NCBI RefSeq assembly: GCF_946151055.1
Contig: NZ_CAMGYZ010000008.1
Coordinates: forward strand, 153,517-217,516
DNA: 64,000 nucleotides
Source: Bacillus sp. Marseille-Q3570
GTDB lineage: Bacteria; Bacillota; Bacilli; Bacillales; Fictibacillaceae
Direction of reading: 5' to 3'
How positions within the stretch are numbered: the stretch's first letter is position 1; every line of letters starts with the position of its first letter. Below are positions 17,731-26,970 of this stretch, one piece after another. A model generated the notes under the pieces. The model did not search any database. It saw only the letters and a program-made list of their open reading frames with translations, and was not told the origin of the DNA. The translations under genes and the position numbers were made by a program.

Positions 17731-17754
17731 AGCGGCGGAAACGCCGCTTTATTT
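17729..17754 (+). terminator. Terminator overlapping the rny stop codon
   Basis: AAAGCGGCG (17729-17737) and CGCCGCTTT (17742-17750) form a perfect stem capped by a GAAA tetraloop; its first bases are part of the TAA stop. Confidence 0.88.
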
Positions 17755-17770
17755 ATTTGTCCAGGTTCTT

Positions 17771-17850
17771 CTAGAATTAGAAATCATTCAAGAGTTATAG
17801 AGATATTTCCCGAGTTGTAGAGGTAATTCAAAAGTTGTAGAGATCATTCG
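17771..17850 (+). repeat. Four degenerate 20-bp tandem units
   Basis: The region 17771-17850 divides into four 20-base blocks. The last three read AGAGTTATAGAGATATTTCC, CGAGTTGTAGAGGTAATTCA and AAAGTTGTAGAGATCATTCG; the first is more diverged but ends in the same ATCATTCA. There is no spacer, so it is not a CRISPR array. The rest of the gap to 18066 is AT-rich, and I see no further element in it. Confidence 0.75.
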
Positions 17851-18066
17851 TGTATTTTTTGGTGTATGTGCGACTTGGACTCGAGACGAAAGATGAGTAG
17901 ACCGTAAACGTGTAATAAATCAACGTAAATTCACTCAAAATGACATAGTTTTATTATCATACTCGTGAATATTCCCTATTATTAATTGGACACCATCCAT
18001 ACAACATGGCATATTAGAAGAAACAATGCTCAAGAAGTTATTTTGCAATAGAAAGGGTAATAATCA

Positions 18067-18861
18067 ATGAGAATTTTATTTATTGGTGACATTGTCGGTT
18101 CACCTGGCCGAGCAATGGTTGAAACATATCTTCCAAAATTGAAAACCAAGTATCAACCTACACTAACCATCATTAACGGGGAAAACGCCGCTCATGGCCG
18201 TGGCATAACTGAAAAGATCACAAAAAACTTGAAGCAATGGGGTGCTCAAGCAATAACAATGGGGAACCACACCTGGGACAATAAAGAGATCTTCAACTTC
18301 ATTGATGATGTTCCACAAATGGTCCGTCCAGCTAACTTCCCAGAAGGAACACCTGGACAAGGATATACCTTCGTGAAAATCAACGACATCGAAGTAGCTG
18401 TCGTCAATCTTCAAGGCCGGACCTTCATGCCTCCCCTTGATTGTCCCTTCCGTAAAGCAGATGAAATCATCAATGAGGTGAAAACACGTACTCCTTACAT
18501 ATTTGTTGACTTCCATGCTGAAGCGACAAGTGAAAAACAAGCGCTTGCCTGGTACTTGGATGGGCAAGTATCAGCTGTTGTAGGGACGCATACACACGTG
18601 CAGACCTCCGATAATCGTGTCCTGCCAGGAGGTACTGCTTACATTTCAGATGTTGGAATGACTGGCCCTTATGATGGAATCCTCGGAATGAGCAAAGATG
18701 CTGTTCTTAAAAAATTCCTAACAAATCTACCAGTTAGGTTTGAAGTCGAAAATGGGCGGGAACAGTTAAGTGGAGTCTTAATCGATCTTGAACGGGAGAC
18801 TGGGAGAGCCAAATCGATTAGAAGGATCCAAATCAACGATGATCATCCTTTCACAGAATAG
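18067..18861 (+). CDS. ymdB: Metallophosphoesterase YmdB (2',3'-cyclic nucleotide phosphodiesterase)
   Basis: This 264-residue protein has the length and motifs of the YmdB family: GDIVGSPGR near residue 7, NGENAAHG near 38, GNHTWDN near 66 and GTHTHVQT near 175. These supply the ligands of a two-metal site. YmdB hydrolyses cyclic nucleotides and affects biofilm and motility choice in B. subtilis. It follows rny in B. subtilis too. ATG 18067 lies behind AGAAAGGG. Confidence 0.93.
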   Translation: MRILFIGDIVGSPGRAMVETYLPKLKTKYQPTLTIINGENAAHGRGITEKITKNLKQWGAQAITMGNHTWDNKEIFNFIDDVPQMVRPANFPEGTPGQGYTFVKINDIEVAVVNLQGRTFMPPLDCPFRKADEIINEVKTRTPYIFVDFHAEATSEKQALAWYLDGQVSAVVGTHTHVQTSDNRVLPGGTAYISDVGMTGPYDGILGMSKDAVLKKFLTNLPVRFEVENGREQLSGVLIDLERETGRAKSIRRIQINDDHPFTE

Positions 18862-18885
18862 TCTTGGAAGAGCTTTTGAACTTTT

Positions 18886-18912
18886 AAAGGAATACAAGCT
18901 CACATCGTGAAT
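18886..18912 (+). promoter_or_regulatory. SigH-type promoter of spoVS
   Basis: AAAGGAATA (18886-18894) fits the SigH -35 consensus RNAGGAWWT except at the last base. Eleven bases on, CGTGAAT (18906-18912) fits RNNGAAT except at its first base. SigH control of spoVS is established in B. subtilis. Confidence 0.72.
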
Positions 18913-18952
18913 ATAGTAGAAGTGGTAGGATATCAATAAGGAGGTACAAATC

Positions 18953-19213
18953 ATGGAAATATTAAAAGTTTCAGCAAAGTCCAATCCAAATTCTGTAGCT
19001 GGCGCATTAGCCGGAGTCCTCCGTGAAAGAGGGGCAGCCGAAATCCAGGCAATCGGTGCTGGCGCCTTGAATCAGGCTGTGAAAGCAGTAGCTATCGCTC
19101 GAGGATTTGTAGCACCCAGTGGAGTTGACCTCATTTGTATCCCTGCATTTACAGATATCTTGATTGAGGGTGAAGAAAGAACCGCAATCAAGTTGATCGT
19201 TGAACCAAGATGA
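18953..19213 (+). CDS. spoVS: Stage V sporulation protein S
   Basis: This 86-residue protein has the size and sequence of SpoVS, a small Alba-like protein needed for spore coat and core development. It opens MEILKVSAKSNPNSVAGAL and has the conserved IQAIGAGALNQAVKA segment. ATG 18953 follows AAGGAGGTAC. It stands alone between a SigH-type promoter and a terminator. Confidence 0.95.
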   Translation: MEILKVSAKSNPNSVAGALAGVLRERGAAEIQAIGAGALNQAVKAVAIARGFVAPSGVDLICIPAFTDILIEGEERTAIKLIVEPR

Positions 19214-19224
19214 TGATGTGTGAG

Positions 19225-19257
19225 GCCTGTTTGTTCTAATGGACAAACAGGCTTTTT
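19225..19257 (+). terminator. Terminator after spoVS
   Basis: GCCTGTTTGT (19225-19234) pairs perfectly with ACAAACAGGC (19243-19252), followed by TTTTT. Confidence 0.9.
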
Positions 19258-19583
19258 GCATATGTTGCATTGCAATATTGGTGAAGTGACCACCAATTCG
19301 CACACCACTGCATCAATTCTTTTGTTACAGCCTCTTTGTCAGTCTTCCAGTGATTAAACAGTTAGCTTCCTCTTTTCGTTTACCCGAAAAGGGTGGGGAA
19401 ACTTAATGATATTTAAGGAAAGAAAGGTTTTCAATCTAGCATGTTTGCATATATCATTGTATGTATAGTAGGATTCTTGTCCAAAATGGAATACTGGAAC
19501 TCGCTTGGCACCTGCTCGTCATATGGGACCAAGTTTTTTCAAGTTTCAATGGATAAGTTCATCATTTACTAAGGAGGTACATA
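19258..19583. other. Intergenic region before the dipeptidase gene
   Basis: I see no gene in these 326 bases. Two weak hairpins are present: CTTTTCG/CGAAAAG near 19372-19391, and CTTGG (about 19504) with CCAAG (about 19529) followed by six T. The second could be a weak terminator or a worn copy of the short repeat's CTTGG...CCAAGTTTT end. Confidence 0.4.
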
Positions 19584-20507
19584 ATGAAAATATTCGACGC
19601 CCATTGTGACGCGTTATTGAAGCTATGGCGAGATCCTCAGTTGACATTTTCTGATTCTGACCATCTCCAAGTCTCTTACCCTGGTTTAAAAGAAGCGGGA
19701 GCGAAAGTTCAATGTTTCGCCGTTTTCGTACCAGAGGAAGTGGTCGGGGATGCAAGATTTCAGGCTGCTATTGAAATGATTGACATCTTTTACGAAAAGA
19801 TCGTAAAGCCTTATCCTGATTTGAAGCTGATCCAAACAAAGGAAGACATCTCTTTACTTGGTGAAGATGATATCGGGGTGATGCTCACACTAGAGGGCTG
19901 TGGACCGGTTGCGAATGACCTCTCGAGGCTGCGCACGTTACTTCATCTTGGTGTTCGTTCTGTAGGACTTACGTGGAACTTCGCCAATGATCTTGCAGAT
20001 GGCGTTCGTGAAATAAGGCAAACGGGACTATCAAACCTGGGGAAAGAAGCTGTTTCTCTCCTTGATGAGGAAAAAGTTTGGACAGATGTCTCCCATCTGG
20101 CCGAAGCTGGGTTTTGGGATGTGATGGAGTTGACAGATTACGTCATTGCTTCACATTCGAACGTGAAGAAACTATGTAACCATCCGAGGAATCTGAATGA
20201 TCGCCAAATCAAGGCTTTGATTGAAAAAGATGCGGTGATGGGGATAACGTTCGTCCCGTATTTCCTGAAAACCCGTTCACCGGTTCGGATCACAGAAATC
20301 CTCAAGCATATCGATTATGTCGCTTCATTAGGCGGTGTGAATAACATCGGTTTTGGCTCAGACTTCGACGGAATCTCTGAAACAGTCGTTGGCCTGGATA
20401 CCTATTTCGGGTATGAGATGCTGATCAACGAATTGCAGAAGCATTTTTCTGAAGCGCATGTCAGAGGTTTCTGCTTTGATAATTTCAATAGAAGGATAAA
20501 TTTTTAG
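19584..20507 (+). CDS. Membrane dipeptidase-like metallopeptidase (M19 family)
   Basis: This 307-residue protein matches renal dipeptidase-type M19 hydrolases. The HxD-type metal motif is DAHCD near residue 4, the bridging glutamate is in LTLEGCGP near 104, histidines occur in ASHSNVK and NHPRN, and the base aspartate is in GFGSDFDG near 258. Family members hydrolyse dipeptides, often D-containing ones, with two zinc ions. No signal peptide is seen, so a cytoplasmic enzyme is more likely. ATG 19584 follows AAGGAGGTAC. Confidence 0.88.
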   Translation: MKIFDAHCDALLKLWRDPQLTFSDSDHLQVSYPGLKEAGAKVQCFAVFVPEEVVGDARFQAAIEMIDIFYEKIVKPYPDLKLIQTKEDISLLGEDDIGVMLTLEGCGPVANDLSRLRTLLHLGVRSVGLTWNFANDLADGVREIRQTGLSNLGKEAVSLLDEEKVWTDVSHLAEAGFWDVMELTDYVIASHSNVKKLCNHPRNLNDRQIKALIEKDAVMGITFVPYFLKTRSPVRITEILKHIDYVASLGGVNNIGFGSDFDGISETVVGLDTYFGYEMLINELQKHFSEAHVRGFCFDNFNRRINF

Positions 20508-20708
20508 TAAATTTCCAATAGTCCAATGAATGGAAGAATTTTTCGGTAGAATACTTGCATTTTTATAGTGTTAGGTCTATTATTGTAGACGTTATAAATC
20601 ATTTTTCTTCCCAAATTTCAGAGGCTTTTTACTCGGAGGATTTGGTTGAAAAAATACATCTATATGATTGAAATATTGATTGGAACAATTAAAGGGGTGG
20701 AGTTTCAA

Positions 20709-22445
20709 ATGGTAGATCAACTTTCATGGAAAGTTGGCGGACAGCAAGGTGAAGGAATCGATAGTACTGGTGAGGTCTTTTCCCTTGCACAAAACCGATT
20801 AGGTTATTATCTGTATACATACCGTCACTTTTCGTCACGTATCAAAGGAGGTCACACGAACAACAAGATTCGTGTTTCCACGAAAGAGATCGGTGCTGTA
20901 TCGGATGAATTGGATATCTTGGTCGCATTCGATCAGGAAACGATCGACGTAAACTATCATGAGTTGCACGCAGAAGGATTGATCATTGCAGACGCAAAAT
21001 TCAACCCGACTGCACCTGAAGATTGCAAAGCCAAGTTGTATGCGGTTCCATTTACTGAGATTGCGAATGAATTAGGGACTTCTTTGATGAAAAACATGGT
21101 TGCCATTGGTGCGACAAGTGCGATTCTTGGCCAATCTACAGAAGAATACCGTGAAATCGTCCAGGAAGTCTACGGACGTAAAGGTGAAAAAGTAGTCGAG
21201 AAGAACATGGAAGCGCTGCGTCAGGGTGCAGAGTATTTCAATGAGCAAGCAGGAGGCCCGATTGAACGTCTCCAGCTTGAAAAAGCTGACGGTAAGAAGC
21301 GTATGTTCATGATCGGGAATGATGCGATTTCTTTAGGCTTCTTGGTTGGTGGCGTACGTTTCATGTCTGCATATCCGATTACACCAGCATCAGAAATCAT
21401 GGAATATATGATTAAACATCTTCCTAAGTATGGTGGTACTGTCATCCAAACGGAAGATGAAATCGCAGCTGCGACGATGGCGATCGGCGCTAACTATGCT
21501 GGAGTACGTACGATCACTGCATCAGCGGGACCTGGCCTTTCACTGATGATGGAATCAATCGGTCTTTCTGGTATCACAGAAACTCCACTTGTAATCGTAG
21601 ATACACAACGTGGCGGCCCATCTACTGGTCTGCCGACAAAGCAGGAGCAATCTGATTTGATGGCGATGATCTACGGCACTCATGGCGAGATTCCTAAGGT
21701 CGTCATAGCACCGAGTACTGCTGAAGAAGCCTTCCATGATGCTGTAGAAGCATTGAACATCGCAGAAGAATATCAATGTCCTGTAATCGTGTTGTCCGAT
21801 TTGCAGCTTTCACTTGGTAAGCAAACGGTTCAACCGCTAGACTACAGTAAGACAGAAATTCGCCGTGGCAAACTCCAGACCGAGGAATTGCCAGAGCTTG
21901 AAGCGAAAGAGTACTTCAAACGTTATGAAGTCACTGAAGATGGTGTGTCACCGCGTGTAACTCCTGGCATGAAGAATGGGATCCATCACGTGACTGGTGT
22001 GGAACATGATCAAACAGGGAAACCATCTGAAGTAGCGGAAAACCGTCAGGCTCAAATGGATAAACGAAATCGGAAACTTGAGAATTTGAAGTTCCATAAT
22101 CCAGTGTACAAAAATGCGAAACATGAGGAAGCGGATGTCCTCGTGGTCGGTTTCAACTCTACAAGAGGAGCAATCGAAGAGATGATGCCTCGTTTAGAAG
22201 AAGATGGAATCAAAGTCAATCATGCGCATGTACGTCTGATTCACCCGTTCCCGACAAAAGAAATGCAGGAAATGGTCGACTCTGCTAAGAAAGTTATCGT
22301 CGTTGAAAATAACTCGACCGGTCAACTTGCAAATATCATGAAGATGAATCTTGGGAATCTGGATAAGATCAACAACGTCTTGAAATACAACGGGAACCCA
22401 TTCCTACCTTCAGAAATCTACACGAAATGCAAGGAGCTGGTATAG
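20709..22445 (+). CDS. korA: 2-oxoacid:ferredoxin oxidoreductase, alpha subunit (gamma-alpha fusion)
   Basis: The 578-residue subunit begins with a gamma-type domain (GGQQGEGIDSTGEVF near residue 10), continues with the alpha pyrimidine-binding domain (MSAYPITPASEIMEYM near 220, and TEDEIAAATMAIGA) and ends with the domain II fold. The enzyme decarboxylates a 2-oxoacid, probably 2-oxoglutarate, to an acyl-CoA and reduces ferredoxin. ATG 20709 is preferred, with AAGGGGTGG about nine bases before it; the TTG at 20646 would add an unrelated 21-residue tail. The beta gene follows directly. Substrate is inferred from family. Confidence 0.88.
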   Translation: MVDQLSWKVGGQQGEGIDSTGEVFSLAQNRLGYYLYTYRHFSSRIKGGHTNNKIRVSTKEIGAVSDELDILVAFDQETIDVNYHELHAEGLIIADAKFNPTAPEDCKAKLYAVPFTEIANELGTSLMKNMVAIGATSAILGQSTEEYREIVQEVYGRKGEKVVEKNMEALRQGAEYFNEQAGGPIERLQLEKADGKKRMFMIGNDAISLGFLVGGVRFMSAYPITPASEIMEYMIKHLPKYGGTVIQTEDEIAAATMAIGANYAGVRTITASAGPGLSLMMESIGLSGITETPLVIVDTQRGGPSTGLPTKQEQSDLMAMIYGTHGEIPKVVIAPSTAEEAFHDAVEALNIAEEYQCPVIVLSDLQLSLGKQTVQPLDYSKTEIRRGKLQTEELPELEAKEYFKRYEVTEDGVSPRVTPGMKNGIHHVTGVEHDQTGKPSEVAENRQAQMDKRNRKLENLKFHNPVYKNAKHEEADVLVVGFNSTRGAIEEMMPRLEEDGIKVNHAHVRLIHPFPTKEMQEMVDSAKKVIVVENNSTGQLANIMKMNLGNLDKINNVLKYNGNPFLPSEIYTKCKELV

Positions 22446-23312
22446 ATGGCAACATTCAAAGATTTTCGTAACCAAGTAAAACCAAACTGGTGTCCAGGTT
22501 GTGGAGATTTCTCGGTGCAAGCTGCAATCCAGCGTGCGGCTGCTAATATCGGCTTAGAGCCGGATGATCTTGCAGTCGTTTCTGGTATTGGATGTTCCGG
22601 TCGTATTTCAGGTTACATCAATTCTTATGGATTCCATGGGATTCATGGCCGTTCATTACCGATCGCGCAAGGCGTGAAAATGGCGAATCGCGATTTGACT
22701 GTCATCGCATCTGGTGGCGATGGGGATGGATTTGCAATTGGTATGGGTCATACAATACATGCCATCCGTCGAAATATCGATGTGACATACATTGTCATGG
22801 ATAACCAGATCTATGGATTGACGAAAGGACAAACGTCTCCTCGATCTGAATTTGGATTCAAGACGAAGAGCACACCCGAAGGATCAGTTGAATCTTCCAT
22901 TTCAATCATGGAAACTGCATTGACTGCTGGGGCAACCTTTGTTGCACAGAGCTTCTCAAGTGATTTGAAGGAATTAACTTCATTGATCGAACAAGGAATG
23001 CAGCATAAAGGATTCTCGCTGATCAACGTATTCAGTCCTTGTGTTACCTACAATAAAGTGAATACGTACGATTGGTTTAAAGAAAATCTCGTCAGCCTGG
23101 CTGATGTGGAGAATTATGATTCTTCAAACCGGATGATTGCGATGCAAACGCTTATGGAGAACAATGGTCTTGTGAAAGGTTTGATTTACCAGGATAAGAA
23201 TAAGAAATCTTATCAGGAACTCGCACATGGTTACAGTGAGACGGCATTATCCAAAGCAGACTTGAGCATTGATGATAAGCAATTCGAGGAATTGATTTCC
23301 GAGTTTATGTAA
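22446..23312 (+). CDS. korB: 2-oxoacid:ferredoxin oxidoreductase, beta subunit
   Basis: This 288-residue subunit binds thiamine diphosphate through GGDGDGFAIGMGH near residue 92 and NQIYGLTKGQ near 120. Four cysteines, in WCPGCG, GIGCSGR and FSPCVTYN, are placed to hold one [4Fe-4S] cluster, as in two-subunit KorAB enzymes. ATG 22446 follows the korA TAG without a gap. The pair sits after spoVS in many Bacillaceae, from what I know of the group. Confidence 0.9.
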   Translation: MATFKDFRNQVKPNWCPGCGDFSVQAAIQRAAANIGLEPDDLAVVSGIGCSGRISGYINSYGFHGIHGRSLPIAQGVKMANRDLTVIASGGDGDGFAIGMGHTIHAIRRNIDVTYIVMDNQIYGLTKGQTSPRSEFGFKTKSTPEGSVESSISIMETALTAGATFVAQSFSSDLKELTSLIEQGMQHKGFSLINVFSPCVTYNKVNTYDWFKENLVSLADVENYDSSNRMIAMQTLMENNGLVKGLIYQDKNKKSYQELAHGYSETALSKADLSIDDKQFEELISEFM

Positions 23313-23327
23313 GAATTAAAGACTGAA

Positions 23328-23355
23328 CCTCATCCGGACCGGGTGGGGTTTTTTT
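23328..23355 (+). terminator. Terminator after korB
   Basis: CCTCATCCGG (23328-23337) and CCGGGTGGGG (23339-23348) pair with two G-U pairs, followed by seven T. Confidence 0.85.
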
Positions 23356-23358
23356 AAT

Positions 23359-23449
23359 CTTACACTTGAAGAAAGTATATAAAACTTTCTTCAGTATTAA
23401 CGCTAATCCTGCACCAAAGGCTTGGCTTCGCTGCGCTAAGTTTTCTTTA
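23359..23449 (+). repeat. Short dispersed repeat, copy D
   Basis: The copy has the hairpin TGAAGAAAGT / ACTTTCTTCA, then AAAGGCTTGGCTTCG and the closing AAGTTTTCTTTA. It lies directly after the korB terminator. The remaining gap to 23742 is AT-rich, and I recognise nothing else in it. Confidence 0.8.
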
Positions 23450-23742
23450 GGATTTGTTAAATAATACTGGTGAGTTGTTAACTCAGTTTGATTGAAACGA
23501 AATTTGCATATACTCATGCATAAAAGCGAGTGAATTGGTGAGACATAACATAGCCTTGAATAGCTAATTATAAAACTAAATGAGGAATGTATAGTTTCCG
23601 CAACAGAATTGCAAAATGAATAAGAGACTTCCATCCGTTATAACAGTATGTTTCTCTCAGGTGGACACACCTTTACTACTTTTTGTTGGCATGATACAAT
23701 TTCAGAGGGAAATTATTTGTTAAGTTTAAAGGAGTGTTCATC

Positions 23743-24783
23743 TTGGAAGGAAAAATGAAGGCGATTGTAAAACACCATCGCGGCAAAGGTGCTAAGCTAG
23801 AGATGGTCGATATCCCTCAAATAAAAAAAGATGAAGTATTGATCAAAGTAAAAGCAACTTCTATTTGTGGCACAGATGTACATATTTATGCATGGGATGA
23901 ATGGTCAGCAAGCCGTGTGAATCCGCCGTATGTATTCGGGCATGAATTTGCAGGGGAAGTCGTTGAAATTGGTGAAGATGTAACTAATGTGAGAATTGGT
24001 GACTCCGTTTCTGCTGAGACTCACATCGTTTGTGGAGAATGCCCGCAATGCCTGACGGGTAATGCGCATATTTGTCGTAATACGAAAATCATCGGTGTCG
24101 ATATCGATGGATGTTTTGCGGAATACGTAGCACTCCCAGCTAAAAACTTATGGGTAAATGACCCGGAGCTTCCGTTGGCAGTCGGTTCTGTTCAAGAGCC
24201 GATGGGAAATGCTGTTCATACAGTTCTTGCTGGTGATGTTGCAGGCAGAACTGTCGCGATAATCGGTTGCGGTCCTATCGGACTAATGGCTGTGGGAGTC
24301 GCAAAAGCAGCTGGAGCTTCACAGGTGATTGCATATGACCTGAATGAATATCGTCTGGATCTCGCAAAAGAAATGGGAGCGACGACTACTGTCAACTCGA
24401 AAGAACAAAAACCTGTCGAAGTGGCTATGAGCCTGACAGATGGAAACGGTGTAGAGGTCGTGTGTGAAATGTCTGGACATCCTGCAGCGATCGATCAAGG
24501 CTTCAAGATGCTTACGAATGGTGGCCGCATGGCGATCTTAAGTCTTCCTGTAAAACCCGTTGAAGTCGACATCACAAATGATATCGTTTTCAAAGGGATC
24601 ACTGTCCAGGGAATCACCGGACGGAAGATGTTCGAAACATGGCGTCAGGTTGCAGGTCTATTAGGTTCAGGTCAAGTTGATGTCGAAAAGATGATTACAC
24701 ATGAATTCCCATTAGAAGACTTTGAAAAAGGTTTCGACTTGATGCTTCAGGGCAAATGTGGAAAAGTGGTATTGAAACCATAA
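23743..24783 (+). CDS. tdh: L-threonine 3-dehydrogenase
   Basis: Tdh oxidises threonine to 2-amino-3-ketobutyrate with NAD+. The 346-residue zinc medium-chain dehydrogenase shows the catalytic zinc ligands in ICGTDVH and FGHEFAGEV, the four structural cysteines in CGECPQCLTGNAHIC, and the Rossmann motif GCGPIGLMAVG near residue 175. I choose TTG 23743, eight bases after AAAGGAG; it gives LEGKMKAI, which matches the short pre-peptide of B. subtilis Tdh. ATG 23755 is a possible alternative. kbl follows 49 bases on. Confidence 0.93.
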   Translation: MEGKMKAIVKHHRGKGAKLEMVDIPQIKKDEVLIKVKATSICGTDVHIYAWDEWSASRVNPPYVFGHEFAGEVVEIGEDVTNVRIGDSVSAETHIVCGECPQCLTGNAHICRNTKIIGVDIDGCFAEYVALPAKNLWVNDPELPLAVGSVQEPMGNAVHTVLAGDVAGRTVAIIGCGPIGLMAVGVAKAAGASQVIAYDLNEYRLDLAKEMGATTTVNSKEQKPVEVAMSLTDGNGVEVVCEMSGHPAAIDQGFKMLTNGGRMAILSLPVKPVEVDITNDIVFKGITVQGITGRKMFETWRQVAGLLGSGQVDVEKMITHEFPLEDFEKGFDLMLQGKCGKVVLKP

Positions 24784-24832
24784 GAATTTGGAAAATGATT
24801 CAGCAATTAAATAATGACAGGAGGAATTACCA

Positions 24833-26011
24833 GTGAAAGGTTTTGAGTATCTCCAAAAAGAACTTGATGAAATGAAGTCAGAAGGTGTATTTCGTGAATT
24901 GATCCCTCTCGAATCCGAACAGGGTTCACGTGTGGTGATCAAAGGAAAAGAAGTCATCCAGCTTTCCTCAAACAACTACTTAGGTCTGACCGACCATCCT
25001 CGTATGAAGCAAGCTGCATTGGATGCAGTAGAAAAGTACGGTGTAGGTACTGGATCTGTACGGACGATTGCGGGTACTTTGGCGATGCATGAGGAATACG
25101 AAAAGAAGCTTGCAGAATTCAAGCATACAGAAGCTGCCCTTGTATTCCAATCAGGTTTTACAACGAACCAGGGTGTTCTTTCTTCAATTCTTACAAAAGA
25201 AGATGTCGTCATATCCGATGAATTGAATCACGCATCAATCATCGATGGAATTCGTTTGACGAAGGCAGATAGAAAGATCTACAATCACGTTGATGTAGAA
25301 GATCTTGAACGTGCATTGAAAGAATCCTCTGAATACCGTGTCCGTCTTGTCGTGACAGACGGTGTGTTTTCAATGGACGGAAATATTGCGCCACTTCCTG
25401 ATATTGTAAAGCTTTGTGAAAAATACGATGCCATCCTGATGGTTGATGATGCCCACTCTAGTGGTGTCCTTGGCCGTAATGGGCGTGGATCGATCGATCA
25501 TTTCGACTTGAACGGACGCGTACATATTCAAGTTGGAACATTAAGCAAAGCGATTGGTGTCCTGGGTGGTTACGTCGCTAGTACACAAGCTTTGAGAGAT
25601 TATCTGATCCATAAAGGTCGTCCTTTCTTGTTCAGTACATCTCATCCTCCTGCAGTAACAGCAGCATGTTCAGCAGCGATCGATGTGCTTTTAGAAGAAC
25701 CCGAACTCATTGATAAGTTATGGGACAATGCAAAATTCTTCAAGGACGGATTGCAGAAGCTCGGGTTTGATACTGGTAAGAGTGAAACGCCGATTACCCC
25801 TGTTGTTGTAGGAGATGCTGCACTAGCCCATAAATTATCGGATAAACTGTTCGAATTTGGTGTTTTTGCTCAAGGTATCGGATTCCCTACTGTTGCAAAA
25901 GGATCCGCACGTGTGCGTACCATTGTGACTGCCCAGCATTCAAAAGATGATTTGCAGGAAGCGCTTGATGCTTTTGAGAAGGCTGGTAAAGAACTGAATA
26001 TCATTAAATAA
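24833..26011 (+). CDS. kbl: Glycine C-acetyltransferase (2-amino-3-ketobutyrate CoA ligase)
   Basis: Kbl splits the Tdh product with CoA into glycine and acetyl-CoA. The 392-residue fold-type I PLP enzyme shows the SSNNYLGL motif near residue 43, the DDAHSSG motif near 205 and the PLP lysine in [12 protein letters not shown] near 239. The GTG start at 24833 lies behind AGGAGG. With tdh it forms the two-step threonine degradation operon. Confidence 0.94.
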   Translation: MKGFEYLQKELDEMKSEGVFRELIPLESEQGSRVVIKGKEVIQLSSNNYLGLTDHPRMKQAALDAVEKYGVGTGSVRTIAGTLAMHEEYEKKLAEFKHTEAALVFQSGFTTNQGVLSSILTKEDVVISDELNHASIIDGIRLTKADRKIYNHVDVEDLERALKESSEYRVRLVVTDGVFSMDGNIAPLPDIVKLCEKYDAILMVDDAHSSGVLGRNGRGSIDHFDLNGRVHIQVGTLSKAIGVLGGYVASTQALRDYLIHKGRPFLFSTSHPPAVTAACSAAIDVLLEEPELIDKLWDNAKFFKDGLQKLGFDTGKSETPITPVVVGDAALAHKLSDKLFEFGVFAQGIGFPTVAKGSARVRTIVTAQHSKDDLQEALDAFEKAGKELNIIK

Positions 26012-26043
26012 GGTGTTTTTAGAAAACACACTAAAACAAAATC

Positions 26044-26094
26044 AAAGAGGCTGTTCCAAAAAGAGTGTCAGACACCTTATGGAACAGCCTCTTT
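26044..26094. terminator. Bidirectional terminator between kbl and the DUF3189 gene
   Basis: AAAGAGGCTGTTCCA (26044-26058) pairs perfectly with TGGAACAGCCTCTTT (26080-26094), 15 bp. The A/T ends suit termination of the two convergent genes. Confidence 0.9.
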
Positions 26095-26122
26095 ATGACT
26101 TTTTGAATCAATCCTATCTGCT

Positions 26123-26656
26123 CTATGTGGTTCCTTCTGTAGTATAAGTGGCCGTTTGGATCATATTGTTTTCCAGCACTAATACACCTGTTCTGGAATT
26201 CCGGGCCATATTTCGTGTATGGTCTACTAGTTGGATAATTTGATCATAGGATTGTTTCGCTCCTCTGACCAGTAAAGGGACACCGATCGTATCGATTTTC
26301 AATCGTCGCGAGAATAGTCCCCCAAAAGTCATTGCTAAAGGCACAGTTGGTGACGTGTTCGAAAAAATGATTCTCTCTTTTTCTTCATTTCTTTCTTGCA
26401 ATATCAAACTCAGGTTTTTCAAACTTTCTACGACATTTTTGTCATTCCCTCTTCCAAGTGTAAAAACTGAATCCCCGTCTTTGTCCTTACCATGGAATAT
26501 GATCCTTCCCATATCAGAGGTTTTCAGCTTATTAAAGTATTTTACATTTAGTATTTGTTCTTTCGTTAAATTTCCAGGAGGCAGTTGCTCTAAATGATAG
26601 GCAGCAGCTAAAGCAGTGGAGTGGGTCCCTCCGTAATCATTGTATATGAAGATCAT
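26123..26656 (-). CDS. DUF3189 family protein
   Basis: This 177-residue cytoplasmic protein begins MIFIYNDYGGTHSTALAAAYHL, the typical opening of DUF3189, whose members are found in spore-forming Firmicutes. No membrane segment or catalytic motif stands out; a P-loop-like reading of the opening is not convincing. ATG 26656 has a GAGGTG ribosome site. It is transcribed against its neighbours. Function unknown. Confidence 0.8.
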   Translation of the reverse strand: MIFIYNDYGGTHSTALAAAYHLEQLPPGNLTKEQILNVKYFNKLKTSDMGRIIFHGKDKDGDSVFTLGRGNDKNVVESLKNLSLILQERNEEKERIIFSNTSPTVPLAMTFGGLFSRRLKIDTIGVPLLVRGAKQSYDQIIQLVDHTRNMARNSRTGVLVLENNMIQTATYTTEGTT

Positions 26657-26862
26657 GTTTTCACCTCAAAATCCAGCATACATTTATTCTGGACAGATGA
26701 AAAAAGTTTATTCATTCAAACTACCCTCTGTAGTAGTCATTGTTTGATAAACAAATGCACGTCCTGTACAAGTTAGGGGATTGCGGAAGTGGGTTAATTC
26801 AGTGTAGTGATGTCTAGCTCAACAGCACTATAAGTTCCCACATGGCTCCTCTCTAACTTTTA

Positions 26863-26891
26863 TGGTCAAGCAATCCACTATTTGTTATAAT
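26863..26891 (+). promoter_or_regulatory. Promoter of miaB-ricA
   Basis: An extended -10, TGTTATAAT (26883-26891), lies 17 bases after a weak -35, TGGTCA (26863-26868), about 80 bases before miaB. Confidence 0.65.
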
Positions 26892-26970
26892 AAACTAGTT
26901 ATATATATTAACTTGAAAAGACATCCATTATTTCATATACACACTGATTTTGCGGTAAGGAGTGAGACTG

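Noticed and set aside
17771..17850. CRISPR array
   Set aside because: The 20-bp units follow each other with no spacers, and no cas genes are present.
23734..23742. GTG 23734 as the tdh start
   Set aside because: It overlaps the AAAGGAG ribosome site; TTG 23743 has proper spacing and matches the B. subtilis N terminus.
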